In this document: positions 17,297-26,791 of the stretch, piece by piece
How the letters are laid out: the number at the start of each line of letters is the position of its first letter
Numbering within the stretch: position 1 is the stretch's first letter
DNA from: Virgibacillus dokdonensis
GTDB lineage: Bacteria > Bacillota > Bacilli > Bacillales > Amphibacillaceae
Assembly (NCBI RefSeq): GCF_900166595.1
Contig: NZ_LT745763.1
Span: forward strand, 124,001-188,000
DNA: 64,000 nucleotides
Reading direction: 5' to 3'
Translations under genes and position numbers: made by a program
The notes under the pieces: generated by a model
Databases searched by the model: none
The model's input: the letters and a program-made list of their open reading frames with translations, nothing else
Told to the model about the DNA's origin: nothing

Positions 17297-18784
17297 ATGG
17301 GGAAACAGACTGGATTCATGGAATATACAAGACAAACGAGAAATGGGCGAGATGCAAAAGAACGGACGAAAGACTGGTTCGATTACACCATTCCTTTAAG
17401 TGAAACAGAAGTGCAAAAGCAAGGTGCGCGCTGTATGGACTGTGGTGTGCCAACATGCCATGTAGGTATGGAAATAGAGGGCGTTACTTCCGGTTGCCCT
17501 GTATATCATTTTATTCCCGAATGGAACGAATTGGTTTATGAAGGACGATGGCAGGAAGCGTTAGCGCGTGAACATGAGCAAAATAATTTTCCTGAATTCA
17601 CCGGTATTGCTTGCCCCGCCCCTTGTGAAGGAGCTTGTGTGCTAGGAATTAATGAGCCACCTGTGGCAATTCGAACAGTAGAGCGTTCCATTATTGAAAA
17701 AGGATTTGCAGAAGGGTGGGTAGTGCCGAATATACCAACGAAGCGGACGGGGAAAAAAGTTGCTGTTGTAGGTTCAGGACCTACAGGTTTAGCTGCTGCT
17801 GCACAGTTAAATAAAGCAGGGCATCTTGTGACGGTGTTTGAACGTGATGATCGAATTGGTGGCCTGCTCACATATGGGATTCCAGAAATGAAGCTCTCGT
17901 ATGATATTGTCATGCGACGTGTAAATATTTTAAAACAAGAGGGGATCACCTTTGTTACCAATACGGAGATAGGTAAAGACTTGACATATGAGGAATTAAA
18001 CAGTGCATTCGATGCCATCATCCTTTGTGGGGGCGCCACAGTGCACAGGAATATTCAAGTAGAGGGAAGTAAGCTGAAAGGTATTTATCGGGCGATGGAC
18101 TTTCTTCATGCGAACACGAAAAGTTTATTAGATTCCAATTTACAGGATGAAAATTATATTTCTGCACGTGACAAAGATGTCATCGTTATTGGGGGTGGTG
18201 ATACAGGAACCGATTGTTTGGCAACCGCAGTGCGTCATCATTGTAAAAGTCTTACACAATTTGATATTTATGATAAAAAAGGACTTACACGTGATAGCGA
18301 CACAAATCCATGGCCACAATATCCTAAAATACATCGTGTAGAATATGGGCATAAAGAAGCCGCTAGTGTGTTTGGTGATGATCCGAGAGCCTATGCGGTC
18401 ATGACGAAGAGGTTTGTCGGTGATGGTAAAGGTCATGTGAAAGAGGTTCATACGGTTGCTGTGAAACTTCGCTATGATGCAGAAGGAAATAAAATTCGCG
18501 AAGAAATTCCGGGAACAGAAAAAGTTTGGCCTGCGGATTTAGTTCTTATTGCCATTGGTTTTAAAGGTCCAGAGCAAGGCTTGCTTGAGCAAATAGGCGT
18601 AAAGACGACAGAAAAATCCACTGTAGCCGCAGAGCATGATGATTATCGGACGAATGTAGAAGGTGTGTTTGCCGCAGGAGATATGCGTCGAGGGCAGAGT
18701 CTCATTGTTTGGGCAATTAACGAAGGACGTGGTGTAGCAAGAGAATGTGATCGTTACTTAATGGGAGAAACCGTGTTGCCTTAA
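17297..18784 (+). CDS. gltB: Glutamate synthase (NADPH), small subunit
   Basis: A 495-residue FAD and iron-sulfur protein that passes electrons from NADPH to GltA. The N-terminal cysteines (CMDCGVPTC near residue 46, [11 protein letters not shown], and [12 protein letters not shown] near 110) bind two 4Fe-4S clusters. [20 protein letters not shown] (about 155) is the FAD Rossmann motif and [13 protein letters not shown] (about 295) the NADPH motif. [19 protein letters not shown] is the C-terminal FAD contact. TTG-ATG start with AGGAGGAGG just upstream. Normally the gene follows gltA closely; here a repeat intervenes, which may uncouple their translation. Confidence 0.97.
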   Translation: MGKQTGFMEYTRQTRNGRDAKERTKDWFDYTIPLSETEVQKQGARCMDCGVPTCHVGMEIEGVTSGCPVYHFIPEWNELVYEGRWQEALAREHEQNNFPEFTGIACPAPCEGACVLGINEPPVAIRTVERSIIEKGFAEGWVVPNIPTKRTGKKVAVVGSGPTGLAAAAQLNKAGHLVTVFERDDRIGGLLTYGIPEMKLSYDIVMRRVNILKQEGITFVTNTEIGKDLTYEELNSAFDAIILCGGATVHRNIQVEGSKLKGIYRAMDFLHANTKSLLDSNLQDENYISARDKDVIVIGGGDTGTDCLATAVRHHCKSLTQFDIYDKKGLTRDSDTNPWPQYPKIHRVEYGHKEAASVFGDDPRAYAVMTKRFVGDGKGHVKEVHTVAVKLRYDAEGNKIREEIPGTEKVWPADLVLIAIGFKGPEQGLLEQIGVKTTEKSTVAAEHDDYRTNVEGVFAAGDMRRGQSLIVWAINEGRGVARECDRYLMGETVLP

Positions 18785-19009
18785 TTCTTCAGCTTGGTTA
18801 TCCATAAAGGGGAATCGCCCTTCTTCATTAAAGTGTGCTATTTACCCTCGTTTTTAGGAAAAAGATGTTATAAATGCTAAAAGTAAAAACGTAGAGATTT
18901 GCAACAAATTCTATCATGAAGTAAGATAATATGGTGAATCATTATTATGATGATAGACGGAAGATCGGATACTCTGGAAATGAGATTATCTAGAAATGAG
19001 GGTAAATGC

Positions 19010-20077
19010 ATGAGTAAATCATCCATTTATGGATTAACATATGAACAGCTGAAGGATTGGCTCATGGAACATGGGCAGCAACGATTTCGTGTCGATCAGG
19101 TGTGGAACTGGCTGTATAAGAAACGTATTCATCAATTTTCGGACATGAAAAATGTGAACAAACAGACGATCGCGCTGTTGGAAGAGCATTTTGTACTAGG
19201 AACGTTAGAAGAAGAAATAAAGCAGGAATCAAAAGACGGCACGATTAAATTTTTGTTTCGTTTAGCAGATGGTAACTTAATTGAAACGGTGTTAATGCGG
19301 TTTAATTATGGTTTATCTGTTTGTGTAACCACACAGGTAGGCTGTAATATTGGCTGTAGCTTCTGTGCAAGTGGGTTATTAAGCAAAAGCCGCGACTTAA
19401 CAAGTGGGGAAATCGTCGAACAGATTATGATGGTGCAAAAGCATTTAGATACGCGGGAAAAAGATGAAAGAGTAAGCCATATTGTTGTCATGGGTATCGG
19501 TGAACCGTTGGATAATTTTACTCATTTGATGGATTTCATATATGTTGTCAATGATGATAAAGGTTTAAACATTGGAGCTAGACATATTACCGTATCGACA
19601 AGCGGGCTCGCTCATAAAATTTATCAATTTGCCGATACAGGTGTGCAAGTAAATTTAGCGATTTCCCTTCATGCACCAAACAATGAATTGCGCCGCAATA
19701 TTATGAAGATTAATAAGGCGTTTCCTATTGAAAAGCTGATGAAGTCTGTTGATTACTATTTGGAAAAGACGAATCGTCGTATTACGTATGAATATATTAT
19801 GCTGAAAGATGTTAATGATCATGAGGAAGAAGCGATACAGTTGGCTAAGTTATTGAAGAATCACCGTAAATTAGCCTATGTGAATTTGATTCCTTACAAT
19901 CCGGTAGACGAGCACAGTCATTATCAACGTAGTGATTCGGAAACCATTCAAGCGTTTTTTGAAACATTAAAGGATCAAGGTATTCATTGTGGCGTACGTT
20001 GGGAAAATGGAGCCGATATTGACGCTGCTTGTGGTCAATTAAGAAGTAAACAAATCAAAAAAGAAACAGCAAAATAA
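19010..20077 (+). CDS. rlmN: Dual-specificity RNA methyltransferase RlmN
   Basis: A 355-residue radical SAM enzyme that puts a C2 methyl group on A2503 of 23S rRNA and A37 of some tRNAs. CNIGCSFC gives the 4Fe-4S cluster cysteines 112, 116 and 119. [10 protein letters not shown] and [13 protein letters not shown] segments follow the family. The methyl-carrying cysteine fits [11 protein letters not shown] near residue 340. ATG 19010 was chosen for its GAGGG ribosome site; in-frame codons further 5' lack one. The stop is followed at once by the hairpin that is also the left end of an IS1182-family element. Confidence 0.96.
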   Translation: MSKSSIYGLTYEQLKDWLMEHGQQRFRVDQVWNWLYKKRIHQFSDMKNVNKQTIALLEEHFVLGTLEEEIKQESKDGTIKFLFRLADGNLIETVLMRFNYGLSVCVTTQVGCNIGCSFCASGLLSKSRDLTSGEIVEQIMMVQKHLDTREKDERVSHIVVMGIGEPLDNFTHLMDFIYVVNDDKGLNIGARHITVSTSGLAHKIYQFADTGVQVNLAISLHAPNNELRRNIMKINKAFPIEKLMKSVDYYLEKTNRRITYEYIMLKDVNDHEEEAIQLAKLLKNHRKLAYVNLIPYNPVDEHSHYQRSDSETIQAFFETLKDQGIHCGVRWENGADIDAACGQLRSKQIKKETAK

Positions 20078-20079
20078 AC

Positions 20080-20133
20080 AAAGGAGCTGTCGCAAAATGC
20101 ATATTATGCATTTGCTGACAGCTCCTTTTTATA
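20080..20133 (+). terminator. Strong hairpin after rlmN, also the IS left end
   Basis: AGGAGCTGTC-GCAAA-TGCAT pairs with ATGCAT-TTGC-GACAGCTCCT, followed by TTTTATAT. As RNA it is a rho-independent terminator only a few bases after the rlmN stop. Confidence 0.75.
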
Positions 20134-20237
20134 TATGAGATTGCTCGTTTTAAGATGCATTATTTTATTTATGGTGATAAAAGGAAATTTAATCGGTTTT
20201 TGACGCACTTAAATAAGCCTCGCCTTTTTTTATTTTT

Positions 20238-21833
20238 TTAAGCTGTCTTTAATGGATGATAATAGAGGTTTAGGCGATTAGCTTGGATTTTCGTATGTAT
20301 TTTATTGAGATTATAACCAAATGCCAGGATTAAAAGTTCGTTTCGTACATTACCTGTTCCTCGCGTACGAAATTTCTTCAAATGATAATCTTCCTTCAGT
20401 ACGCCGAACGTTCCTTCCACTTGAATGGAACGATTCATACGGTACAGTGTGCCTGTTTCTGTTAGAATATTTTCTTGCGCTGTTTCCCGGTATGCCAGAA
20501 ATTCCTTAGCTACATGCAGTTGGCGATTCCCTTTCGCTTTTGTACATTTTTCTTTGAGCGGACAACCTGTACAATCTTCACATTCGTAGACGGTTACCTT
20601 AGATTGATAGCCAGTCTGCGAGGTTCGCGTGTAGTTTCTAATGGCATGCAGCTGCTGGTTATTGACACAGGTATAGGTATCTGTGCTTTTATCATAAGCC
20701 ATGTTTTCTCGGTGTCTGATGTCCTTTTTGAAAGAAGCTTTTTTCTTGCGTTCATGATTTTGCGGCTTGATATAGGCCGTCTGTTTTTGCTTCTTTAAAT
20801 ACACGTAATTTTCTTCGCTTTCATATCCAGAATCTGCGACGATGTTGCGATAGGTAAAGGGAAGATGTTCCTTTACGTATTGAAGCATTGGAATCAATGT
20901 TGTTGTGTCGTTTCGATCGGAAAACGCATTGATCCCAACGATAAATTCCGCATCCACGGCAGCTTGGACATTATAAGCTGGTTTGAGTTGACCATTCCTC
21001 ATAGGATCATCTTTCATTCGCATAAACGTGGCATTATGGTCTGTTTTAGAATAACTGTTTCGTTTCTCTCCCATAATCTGATTGGAAGTATCGTAGTGTT
21101 CTTTACGTTGAAGCATTTCCTTTACTTGTTCATGATAACGTTGAAGGACCGTTTTTCTTTTCCCTTTTCCATAAACGAACGTGATGTTTTCTTTCGCTTT
21201 TACTTTCTCCAGGAAAACAAGCACTTTTTTCAAATCTTCTAAAAAAGTCTCGTAAGGACTGGTGAAAATCTGACAGTATGTTGTATTGATCTGTTCCAGC
21301 AGGGCTTGCCATTTGGTATACATCTTAGCTTCATGTTTGGTGATTGCCTTTTTCCATACGAAAGAATACCGGTTGGCATACGCTTCGATATAGATGGTTT
21401 CACCGGTAATCGCCTCTTGTTGATAAAGCCACACGACTTGTTGAAAGAAGAGCTGTTCCATCACCGTATCGGTCAGATATTTTTGCTTGAAACGACTGAT
21501 AGTAGAATGATCAGGAGCTGCATACCCTTGAAGAAGCCAACGGAAATTGATATCCCGACGACATGCTTTTTCTATCCCTCGGGAAGAGTAGATTTTTTGC
21601 GAGGCTGTGTAGGTAATGACCTTAAATAGAATGACTGGATCGACTGCTGGTTTTCTCCCTTTGGAAGCGTATGCCTGTAGTAGTTCTCTATAATCCATCC
21701 TTTCACATAAGAGGCAGTGGAGCCGGACCGAATCATCCATAGGAATCATTTCTTCTACATCCATCGATAAATATAATTGATAATTTGCTGCAGTTTGCGT
21801 ATACTGGGCTTGTATTATTCTTTTATTTGTCAT
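20238..21833 (-). CDS. IS1182-family transposase
   Basis: A 531-residue DDE transposase. The N-terminal domain carries LYLSMDVEEMIPMDDSVRLH and FRWLLQGYAAPDHSTISRFK, hallmarks of the IS1182 (DUF772) group. Catalytic acids fit a first Asp in the YIEAYANRYSF region or AAVDAEFIVG, a second in NIVADSGYESEENY and a Glu in VEGTFGVLKEDYHLKKFRTR. CEDCTGCPLKEKCTKAKGNR is the cysteine-rich insert of the family. Intact, no stops. A terminator-like hairpin (AGCAGACC...GGTCTG, T-run) lies just outside its start at about 21850-21880 and may guard against read-through. Confidence 0.93.
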   Translation of the reverse strand: MTNKRIIQAQYTQTAANYQLYLSMDVEEMIPMDDSVRLHCLLCERMDYRELLQAYASKGRKPAVDPVILFKVITYTASQKIYSSRGIEKACRRDINFRWLLQGYAAPDHSTISRFKQKYLTDTVMEQLFFQQVVWLYQQEAITGETIYIEAYANRYSFVWKKAITKHEAKMYTKWQALLEQINTTYCQIFTSPYETFLEDLKKVLVFLEKVKAKENITFVYGKGKRKTVLQRYHEQVKEMLQRKEHYDTSNQIMGEKRNSYSKTDHNATFMRMKDDPMRNGQLKPAYNVQAAVDAEFIVGINAFSDRNDTTTLIPMLQYVKEHLPFTYRNIVADSGYESEENYVYLKKQKQTAYIKPQNHERKKKASFKKDIRHRENMAYDKSTDTYTCVNNQQLHAIRNYTRTSQTGYQSKVTVYECEDCTGCPLKEKCTKAKGNRQLHVAKEFLAYRETAQENILTETGTLYRMNRSIQVEGTFGVLKEDYHLKKFRTRGTGNVRNELLILAFGYNLNKIHTKIQANRLNLYYHPLKTA

Positions 21834-21955
21834 AAATCAATAATACATGAGAGCAGACCCTTTGTGGTCTGTTTTTTTGTGTATACACAAAAAAGCTGTT
21901 ACACAATCAATTACCTGATTGTGCAACAGCCCCTTTGTTTTGCTTTAGAATAAAG

Positions 21956-21978
21956 AGAAGGTGGGTTTGCCACCTTCT
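21956..21978 (-). terminator. Terminator-like hairpin after the hydrolase remnant
   Basis: AGAAGGTGG pairs with CCACCTTCT around a short loop, with TTTATT on the minus-strand exit. Confidence 0.55.
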
Positions 21979-21990
21979 TAAATATTTACG

Positions 21991-22315
21991 TTAACATGTT
22001 TTCAATTTCTTTATCTTTCAGAAGTTCATAGGCTCCTTCTGATGTGTTGGAGCAAACTACAACAGAAGCTTTTGTGGTGGGATAATGGACAGCACGGAAA
22101 AAACTCCTGGGTCATATCCCATCTGAATATACTTAACTATTTCCTTTTGATCATCTAATTCCATATAGCCACAGTAACCATAGTATATATTTTGTTTCGC
22201 GCTAACGACCTCACGTGGTATTAAAAATAATGGCGTCATCACTTTCGACAGAATTTGATAGTGTGTCAAAGCTTGCCAACATAAAACCATATCTTCTGCT
22301 AAACGTTACGTATAT
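21991..22315 (-). pseudogene. Serine hydrolase (beta-lactamase fold) C-terminal remnant
   Basis: The frame reads EDMVLCWQALTHYQILSKVM, then YYGYCGYMELDD and GYDPGVFSVLSIIP, which match the C-terminal half of class C beta-lactamase/penicillin-binding-type serine hydrolases (the 'YGYG...GYDPGFSS' region). A shift near 22065 moves the end into another frame: KASVVVCSNTSEGAYELLKD to IENMLT, then TAA at 21991. The N-terminal half with the SxxK nucleophile is missing, and stops occur upstream. Its edge lies close to the IS1182 element. Confidence 0.6.
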
Positions 22316-22425
22316 TGTAATGGAATATTTACAGTCAAGCAATTCAATTATAAATTTTCAAACTAAATACTTTGCACGTCATGCACAAATGGTAGTTACA
22401 TCTTGTGCAATGATTCCCTAATTTA

Positions 22426-22818
22426 CTACAGAAATCGTTTTCTAACATGTGGTGGTGGAAGTTCGCAGCTATCTTTTTTTCCAAACCAACGATAGCGGTT
22501 ATTAGCAATGCGGTCGTAAAAGAAGTCGCGAATGGGCTTAGGCAGAACAATAAAGACATATAGGAATTTCCAACCGCCTAATAACTCTTTGCAAATACGT
22601 AGTGCAGCTGTTGATTTATTGTAGTACTTAGTGTTATCGATCAATATTAAACTGCTTAAATCATTAGGAATGTTATATTTTTGTACCAATTTCTGACCGG
22701 CGTCGCCTTGTAAGGAAGCAAATAAAAATTGTTCTTGTTTATCGCGTTGTAAAATAAATTGCACGCTTTGATCACAGAAATGACAGACACCGTCAAAGAG
22801 AATGATTTTTTTGCTCAT
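22426..22818 (-). CDS. DCC-family thiol-disulfide oxidoreductase-like protein (YuxK/DUF393)
   Basis: A 130-residue protein with the defining N-terminal motif FDGVCHFCD (C-x2-C after Asp), a redox motif in a thioredoxin-like fold. Downstream AALRICKELLGGWKFL and FFYDRIANNRYRWFG are family features. Proteins of this kind are predicted to handle disulfides, but substrates are unknown. RBS AAAGGAGG. Single-gene unit on the minus strand; a family B repeat separates it from katE. Confidence 0.85.
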   Translation of the reverse strand: MSKKIILFDGVCHFCDQSVQFILQRDKQEQFLFASLQGDAGQKLVQKYNIPNDLSSLILIDNTKYYNKSTAALRICKELLGGWKFLYVFIVLPKPIRDFFYDRIANNRYRWFGKKDSCELPPPHVRKRFL

Positions 22819-22894
22819 CGTACGCCAACCTCCTTTCTATGGATCTAGTTTGTAAACAATTTGTTTCAAAACAAGAAAAGATGAGGACTTGCTC

Positions 22895-22992
22895 TGTTAG
22901 GATTAGAAAAACTTGGCTTACCGCTACATCTTTATGGTGGAAGCCTTAGTTTCTTATACGATAAACCCAAAAATCAAGTTTATCGTATAAAG
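22895..22992 (-). repeat. Family B repeat with an extra 13-bp inverted repeat
   Basis: On the minus strand it reads GCCTTCCACC-ATAAAGATGTAGCGG and AAGCCAAGTTTTTCTAAT, like copy 1. At the other edge TTATACGATAAAC (22954-22966) and GTTTATCGTATAA (22978-22990) form a perfect 13-bp inverted repeat with an 11-base loop, upstream of katE. Confidence 0.65.
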
Positions 22993-23083
22993 CCCCCTTT
23001 TACAGATTGTTGCTCTATTCTAACATTCACTGACTGTATGCGACTAGTTATGTCTACTATAACATGACGAAGTAACATTTTTC

Positions 23084-23109
23084 GTTTTATTTGATTTTTA
23101 TACGGGAAC
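23084..23109 (+). promoter_or_regulatory. Possible sigma-B promoter of katE
   Basis: GTTTTA (23084-23089) and GGGAAC (23104-23109) are 14 bases apart, close to the GTTTAA-N14-GGGTAT form of general-stress sigma-B promoters. B. subtilis katE is sigma-B dependent. The start codon lies about 57 bases downstream. Confidence 0.5.
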
Positions 23110-23166
23110 AGTCTCTCTACAAGCATATTGAAAAGTATACCAAACGAATGGAGGAGGGGCATAAGT

Positions 23167-25212
23167 ATGTCAGACCATAAACAAGGTCAAACAAAACAAG
23201 AACAATTAGATGCTTACCGTGTTGATGATAAAGGGAAAAAGATGACCACGAACCAAGGATTAAACGTATCCGAGGATGAGTTCTCATTAAAAGCCGGAGT
23301 ACGTGGACCGACCATTATGGAAGACTTTCATTTTCGGGAAAAAATGACCCATTTTGATCATGAGCGTATACCTGAACGGGTGGTACATGCAAGAGGATAT
23401 GCAGCACATGGCGTTTTTGAAGTGTATGAATCAATGGAGCAATATACAAAAGCCGATTTCTTAAAAGAAAAAGGGAAACAAACACCCGTATTTGTAAGAT
23501 TTTCAACGGTTGCTGGATCAAAAGGGTCTGGAGAACTAGCTCGCGATGTAAGGGGAATTGCTACGAAATTTTATACGGAAGAAGGAAATTATGATTTAGT
23601 GGGAAATAATATGCCTGTTTTTTTTATCCAAGATGCCATTAAATTTCCTGATTTAATTCATGCTGTGAAGCCCGAGCCACATACGGGTATACCGCAAGCC
23701 GCTTCTGCCCATGATACGTTTTGGGATTTTGTAGCAAATAATCAAGAAACAGCACATATGGTGATGTGGCAAATGTCAGATCGAGCCATTCCACGTAGTT
23801 TTCGCATGATGGAAGGGTTTGGCGTGCACACATTTCGGTTTGTAAATGAGATGGGAGAAGCTACGTTTGTGAAATTTCATTGGAAGCCAAAGCTAGGCGT
23901 GCATTCAACTGTCTGGGATGAAGCACAAAAAATAAATGGGAAAAATCCAGATTTCCATCGTCAAGATTTGTATGAGGCGATTGAAAACGGAGCTTACCCT
24001 GAATTTGAGTTAGGTGTGCAACTAATTTCAGAAGAAGACGCCAATGCATTCGATTACGATATATTAGACCCAACTAAAATTTGGCCAGAAGAGGAAGTTC
24101 CAGTTAAAATTATTGGCAAAATGACCTTAAATCGAAATGTAGATAATGTTTTTGCTGAAACGGAGCAAGTAGCGTTTCACCCAGGTCATGTAGTTCCTGG
24201 CATTGATTTTACGAATGATCCTTTATTACAAGGACGATTGTTCTCCTATACCGATACACAATTAATTCGACTCGGAGGACCTAATTTTCATGAGCTACCA
24301 ATTAATCGCCCCGTTTGCCCGTTCCACAATAATCAACGGGATGGCTATGGTAGGCATACGATTAATGTAGGGCAAGTGAGTTATCATAAAAACGCACTAG
24401 CGGAAAACACGCCAGAACCTGCTTCTCCAGAAGAAGGCGGATATGAGCACTACCAAGAAAAAGTGGAAGGGAGAAAGATTCGTGCAAGAAGTGAAAGCTT
24501 CAAGGATCATTTTTCTCAAGCTGCTCTGTTTTGGAATAGTATGAGTGAGATAGAAAAACAACATATTATAGACGCTTTCAGTTTTGAATTAGGAAAGGTA
24601 GAAAGTAAAGAAGTACAACAACAAGTAATAAATATGTTTGCCCATGTTAGTTTAGAGATGGTACAAGAAATTGCTGCAAACATTGGTGTCACCGCTCCAA
24701 AAGAAGGTGGTTCGCCGGTAAGTAAAGTTTCACCTGCTCTCAGTCAAGAAAACACAACGAAAACAGCAGTAACACGAAATGTAGCTGTTCTTTTAGATAA
24801 TGGCTTCCATACCGACAGTGTAATTTCTGTTATACATGGATTGAAAAAACAAGGAATTCGTCCTTTCGTAGTTGCGAATAAGCGTGGGGCGATTGTTGGG
24901 GAGGATAGCAACACCGTTGAAGCAAATGCTAGCTTTTTAACCGTAGATTCTGTTCTTTTTGATGCGGTTTATGTAGCTGGAAGTAAACAAATGAGTGACC
25001 GCTTCTACCAACAAGCGACGCATTTTATTCAAGAAGCATTCCACCATTGCAAGCCAATAGGAGCAGGTAGTGACGGGGTTTCTTTAATAGAAGATTGTCG
25101 TATACATCAGGCAAAAGGTGTGATTACGGCGTCTGATGTGGACAACTTTGTGGATACATTTAGCGATGCAGTGGCACAACATCGGTTCTGGGATAGAGAG
25201 GTTCAAGTATAA
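23167..25212 (+). CDS. katE: Large-subunit catalase (HPII/KatE type)
   Basis: A 681-residue haem catalase that destroys hydrogen peroxide. His74 in [11 protein letters not shown] is the distal histidine, Asn147/148 in VGNNMPVFF the distal asparagine, and Tyr361 in RLFSYTDTQ the proximal haem ligand. Unlike small catalases it ends in a flavodoxin/DJ-1-like domain (about residues 535-680: [18 protein letters not shown]), as in E. coli KatE and B. subtilis KatE. ATG 23167 follows GGAGGAGGGG; thirteen codons upstream are open but lack a ribosome site. A general-stress promoter candidate precedes it. Confidence 0.96.
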   Translation: MSDHKQGQTKQEQLDAYRVDDKGKKMTTNQGLNVSEDEFSLKAGVRGPTIMEDFHFREKMTHFDHERIPERVVHARGYAAHGVFEVYESMEQYTKADFLKEKGKQTPVFVRFSTVAGSKGSGELARDVRGIATKFYTEEGNYDLVGNNMPVFFIQDAIKFPDLIHAVKPEPHTGIPQAASAHDTFWDFVANNQETAHMVMWQMSDRAIPRSFRMMEGFGVHTFRFVNEMGEATFVKFHWKPKLGVHSTVWDEAQKINGKNPDFHRQDLYEAIENGAYPEFELGVQLISEEDANAFDYDILDPTKIWPEEEVPVKIIGKMTLNRNVDNVFAETEQVAFHPGHVVPGIDFTNDPLLQGRLFSYTDTQLIRLGGPNFHELPINRPVCPFHNNQRDGYGRHTINVGQVSYHKNALAENTPEPASPEEGGYEHYQEKVEGRKIRARSESFKDHFSQAALFWNSMSEIEKQHIIDAFSFELGKVESKEVQQQVINMFAHVSLEMVQEIAANIGVTAPKEGGSPVSKVSPALSQENTTKTAVTRNVAVLLDNGFHTDSVISVIHGLKKQGIRPFVVANKRGAIVGEDSNTVEANASFLTVDSVLFDAVYVAGSKQMSDRFYQQATHFIQEAFHHCKPIGAGSDGVSLIEDCRIHQAKGVITASDVDNFVDTFSDAVAQHRFWDREVQV

Positions 25213-25295
25213 AGTTCATTATAATTTCGCTTGAGTTTCATGAAAAGTTGCTGAAGTTCACAATGAACCATAAGTTGCTACATCTTCAACCAATA

Positions 25296-25332
25296 AAAAA
25301 CAGTAGCGTTTTATCATTGCTACTGTTTTTTT
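25296..25332 (+). terminator. Terminator of katE
   Basis: AACAGTAGC (from 25299) pairs with GCTACTGTT around an AT-rich loop, followed by a run of seven T. Confidence 0.85.
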
Positions 25333-25336
25333 AAAA

Positions 25337-25540
25337 GATAAGAAAGTATAAAATTTGTTGCTTTGGCATACGATTCAACGGAATAGCCACGTCCGGCTCC
25401 AGCGCCCAGCAACTAGGCGACTTCACGAAATCGCCCTACGATAAGTCATCATCGGTTTGTTCCTCATCGTGATTCCTTTATCTCAGTTGATTCGTTCCAC
25501 TCGCTACGTTGCTAAACGGGCGCTTGCGCCTTTGTTCTTG
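25337..25540 (+). repeat. Family A dispersed repeat, copy 2
   Basis: Starts GATAAGAAAGTATAAAA, has AGCCACGTCCGGCTCCAGCG, CCCAGCAACTAGGCGACTTC, TACGATAAGTCATCATCGGT and ends CTTGCGCCTTTGTTCTT. This copy lacks the GGCCGACTAAA.. block found in copies 1, 4 and 5. It lies between katE and fdhD, which converge. Confidence 0.85.
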
Positions 25541-25581
25541 GTTTGGCTTGTTTTGACAGGGTGTTTCTATTTTTCATTTGA

Positions 25582-25821
25582 TACAAAAGTATAAAATTAG
25601 ATGCTTAGGGATAAGTGAATAACGGAATAGAGACGTTTCAGCATGGAGGCGCCTTCACTTCATTGCCCTAAGCTAAGTCATCATCGGTTCGTCGCTAAAA
25701 GGAAGGCCGACGATAAACGGGCTTGCCGCCCGACGTCGATTCCCCCTGTTTTAGTGGCATAATTCCTTGATCTTAGTTAATGCTTTGCACCTAAACGGGC
25801 GCTCGAGCTTTTTGTCTTTGC
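25582..25821 (+). repeat. Family A dispersed repeat, copy 3 (diverged)
   Basis: Starts with ACAAAAGTATAAAATTAGA, keeps TAAGTCATCATCGGTTCGTC, GGAAGGCCGACGATAAACGG, CTTGCCGCCCGACGTCG and CTAAACGGGCGCTCGAGC, ending about 43 bases before the fdhD stop. It stands head to tail with copy 2. Confidence 0.75.
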
Positions 25822-25863
25822 ATACGTCATTCATGTATTCGATAACGCGTGTCATATTACTTG

Positions 25864-26667
25864 TTACTTCTGAGCGTAGACGATTTCTTCTACGCGGCTA
25901 CTGTGTGTATACACATTCATAGACCCTTTTCTAGCAAAGCCAATGACTGTAATCCCTAAGTCTTCGGCTAACTGTAAAGCAAGTTTAGTAGGAGCGGACT
26001 TAGATATAAGAATACTCACACGCATTTTGGAAATTTTTAACAATACCTCAGAAGAGATGCGCCCACTGAATACTATAACTTTATCGTTTATGTTCAAATG
26101 GTTCATTAACATATGACCGTACAACTTATCAAGCGCATTATGGCGACCAATGTCTGTACGAACGAGTTCGACACCATTAACAGAAGCTAAAGCTGCATTA
26201 TGCACGCCACCTGTTTGATGAAACTGCATGGAAGCTTGTTGTAATTGTTCCATAAGTTGTAAACATTGCTTACAAGAGATGCGTAGGTTGGACATCATCG
26301 TTTTGGCTGTTTTTACATCATTCTTAAAATAAAATTGCCGACTTTTCCCGCAACAAGAGCCAATAATACGTTTGGAATGATCGAATTGATACATATCAGG
26401 AAGTTTGTTGATTTCCAAGTAAGCAAATCCTGTTTTTACATCTACATTCATACGTTGGATGGCATGATATTGCAAAATCACTCCTTCTGAAGCAAGAAAG
26501 CCGACGATCAGTTCTTCGACGTGTTCTGGAGAGCAAACCATGGTAGCGAATTCTTCACCGTTAATCATAATCGTGATCGGATATTCCTCCGCCACGGATG
26601 TTAACTCTTTTGTAGCTGCTCCGTCATGAAAACGAATAATTTCCCAATCTGCTAAATTATCAGACAT
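25864..26667 (-). CDS. fdhD: Formate dehydrogenase accessory sulfurtransferase FdhD
   Basis: A 267-residue protein that passes sulfur from cysteine desulfurase to the molybdenum cofactor of formate dehydrogenase-type enzymes. GSCCGKSR near residue 110 holds the cysteines of the loop used for sulfur transfer. TDIGRHNALDKLYG and FSGRISSEVLLKISKM are the conserved C-terminal core. RBS AAAGGGGGA. It lies directly downstream of, and in the same direction as, the molybdoenzyme ending at 26792, with a family B repeat between them. Confidence 0.95.
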   Translation of the reverse strand: MSDNLADWEIIRFHDGAATKELTSVAEEYPITIMINGEEFATMVCSPEHVEELIVGFLASEGVILQYHAIQRMNVDVKTGFAYLEINKLPDMYQFDHSKRIIGSCCGKSRQFYFKNDVKTAKTMMSNLRISCKQCLQLMEQLQQASMQFHQTGGVHNAALASVNGVELVRTDIGRHNALDKLYGHMLMNHLNINDKVIVFSGRISSEVLLKISKMRVSILISKSAPTKLALQLAEDLGITVIGFARKGSMNVYTHSSRVEEIVYAQK

Positions 26668-26687
26668 ATAATCCCCCTTTTTATCAT

Positions 26688-26790
26688 TCCGAATATACGG
26701 TAAGATTCCCGCTTCTTATAAAGACTTGCAATGCCAAATCTTTATGGCGATGAAACAAGGGTTTTGTTATTGGCGACAAGCCATATCCTT
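26688..26790 (+). repeat. Family B repeat between fdhD and the molybdoenzyme gene
   Basis: Contains CTTATAAAGACTTGC, ATCTTTATGGCGATG and TTGGCGACAAGCCA followed by TTTCTAATG. In the reading direction of the genes it is reversed, so its hairpin end faces the molybdoenzyme stop codon. Confidence 0.55.
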
Positions 26791-26791
26791 T

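Larger units (their letters stand above)
20076..21940 (-). mobile_element. IS1182-family insertion sequence
   Basis: The two ends are related inverted repeats: AAACAAAGGAGCTGTCGCA at the left and, reversed, AAACAAAGGGGCTGTTGCA at the right. Each end also folds on itself (GGAGCTGTC with GACAGCTCC; GCTGTT with AACAGC). One transposase gene on the minus strand fills the inside. I could not fix the exact termini or a target duplication by eye. It lies between rlmN and a damaged hydrolase gene. Confidence 0.82.

Noticed and set aside
22057..22290. A 77-residue intact protein
   Set aside because: Its sequence matches the middle of a beta-lactamase-fold domain and the true C-terminus is in another frame, so it is a pseudogene fragment.
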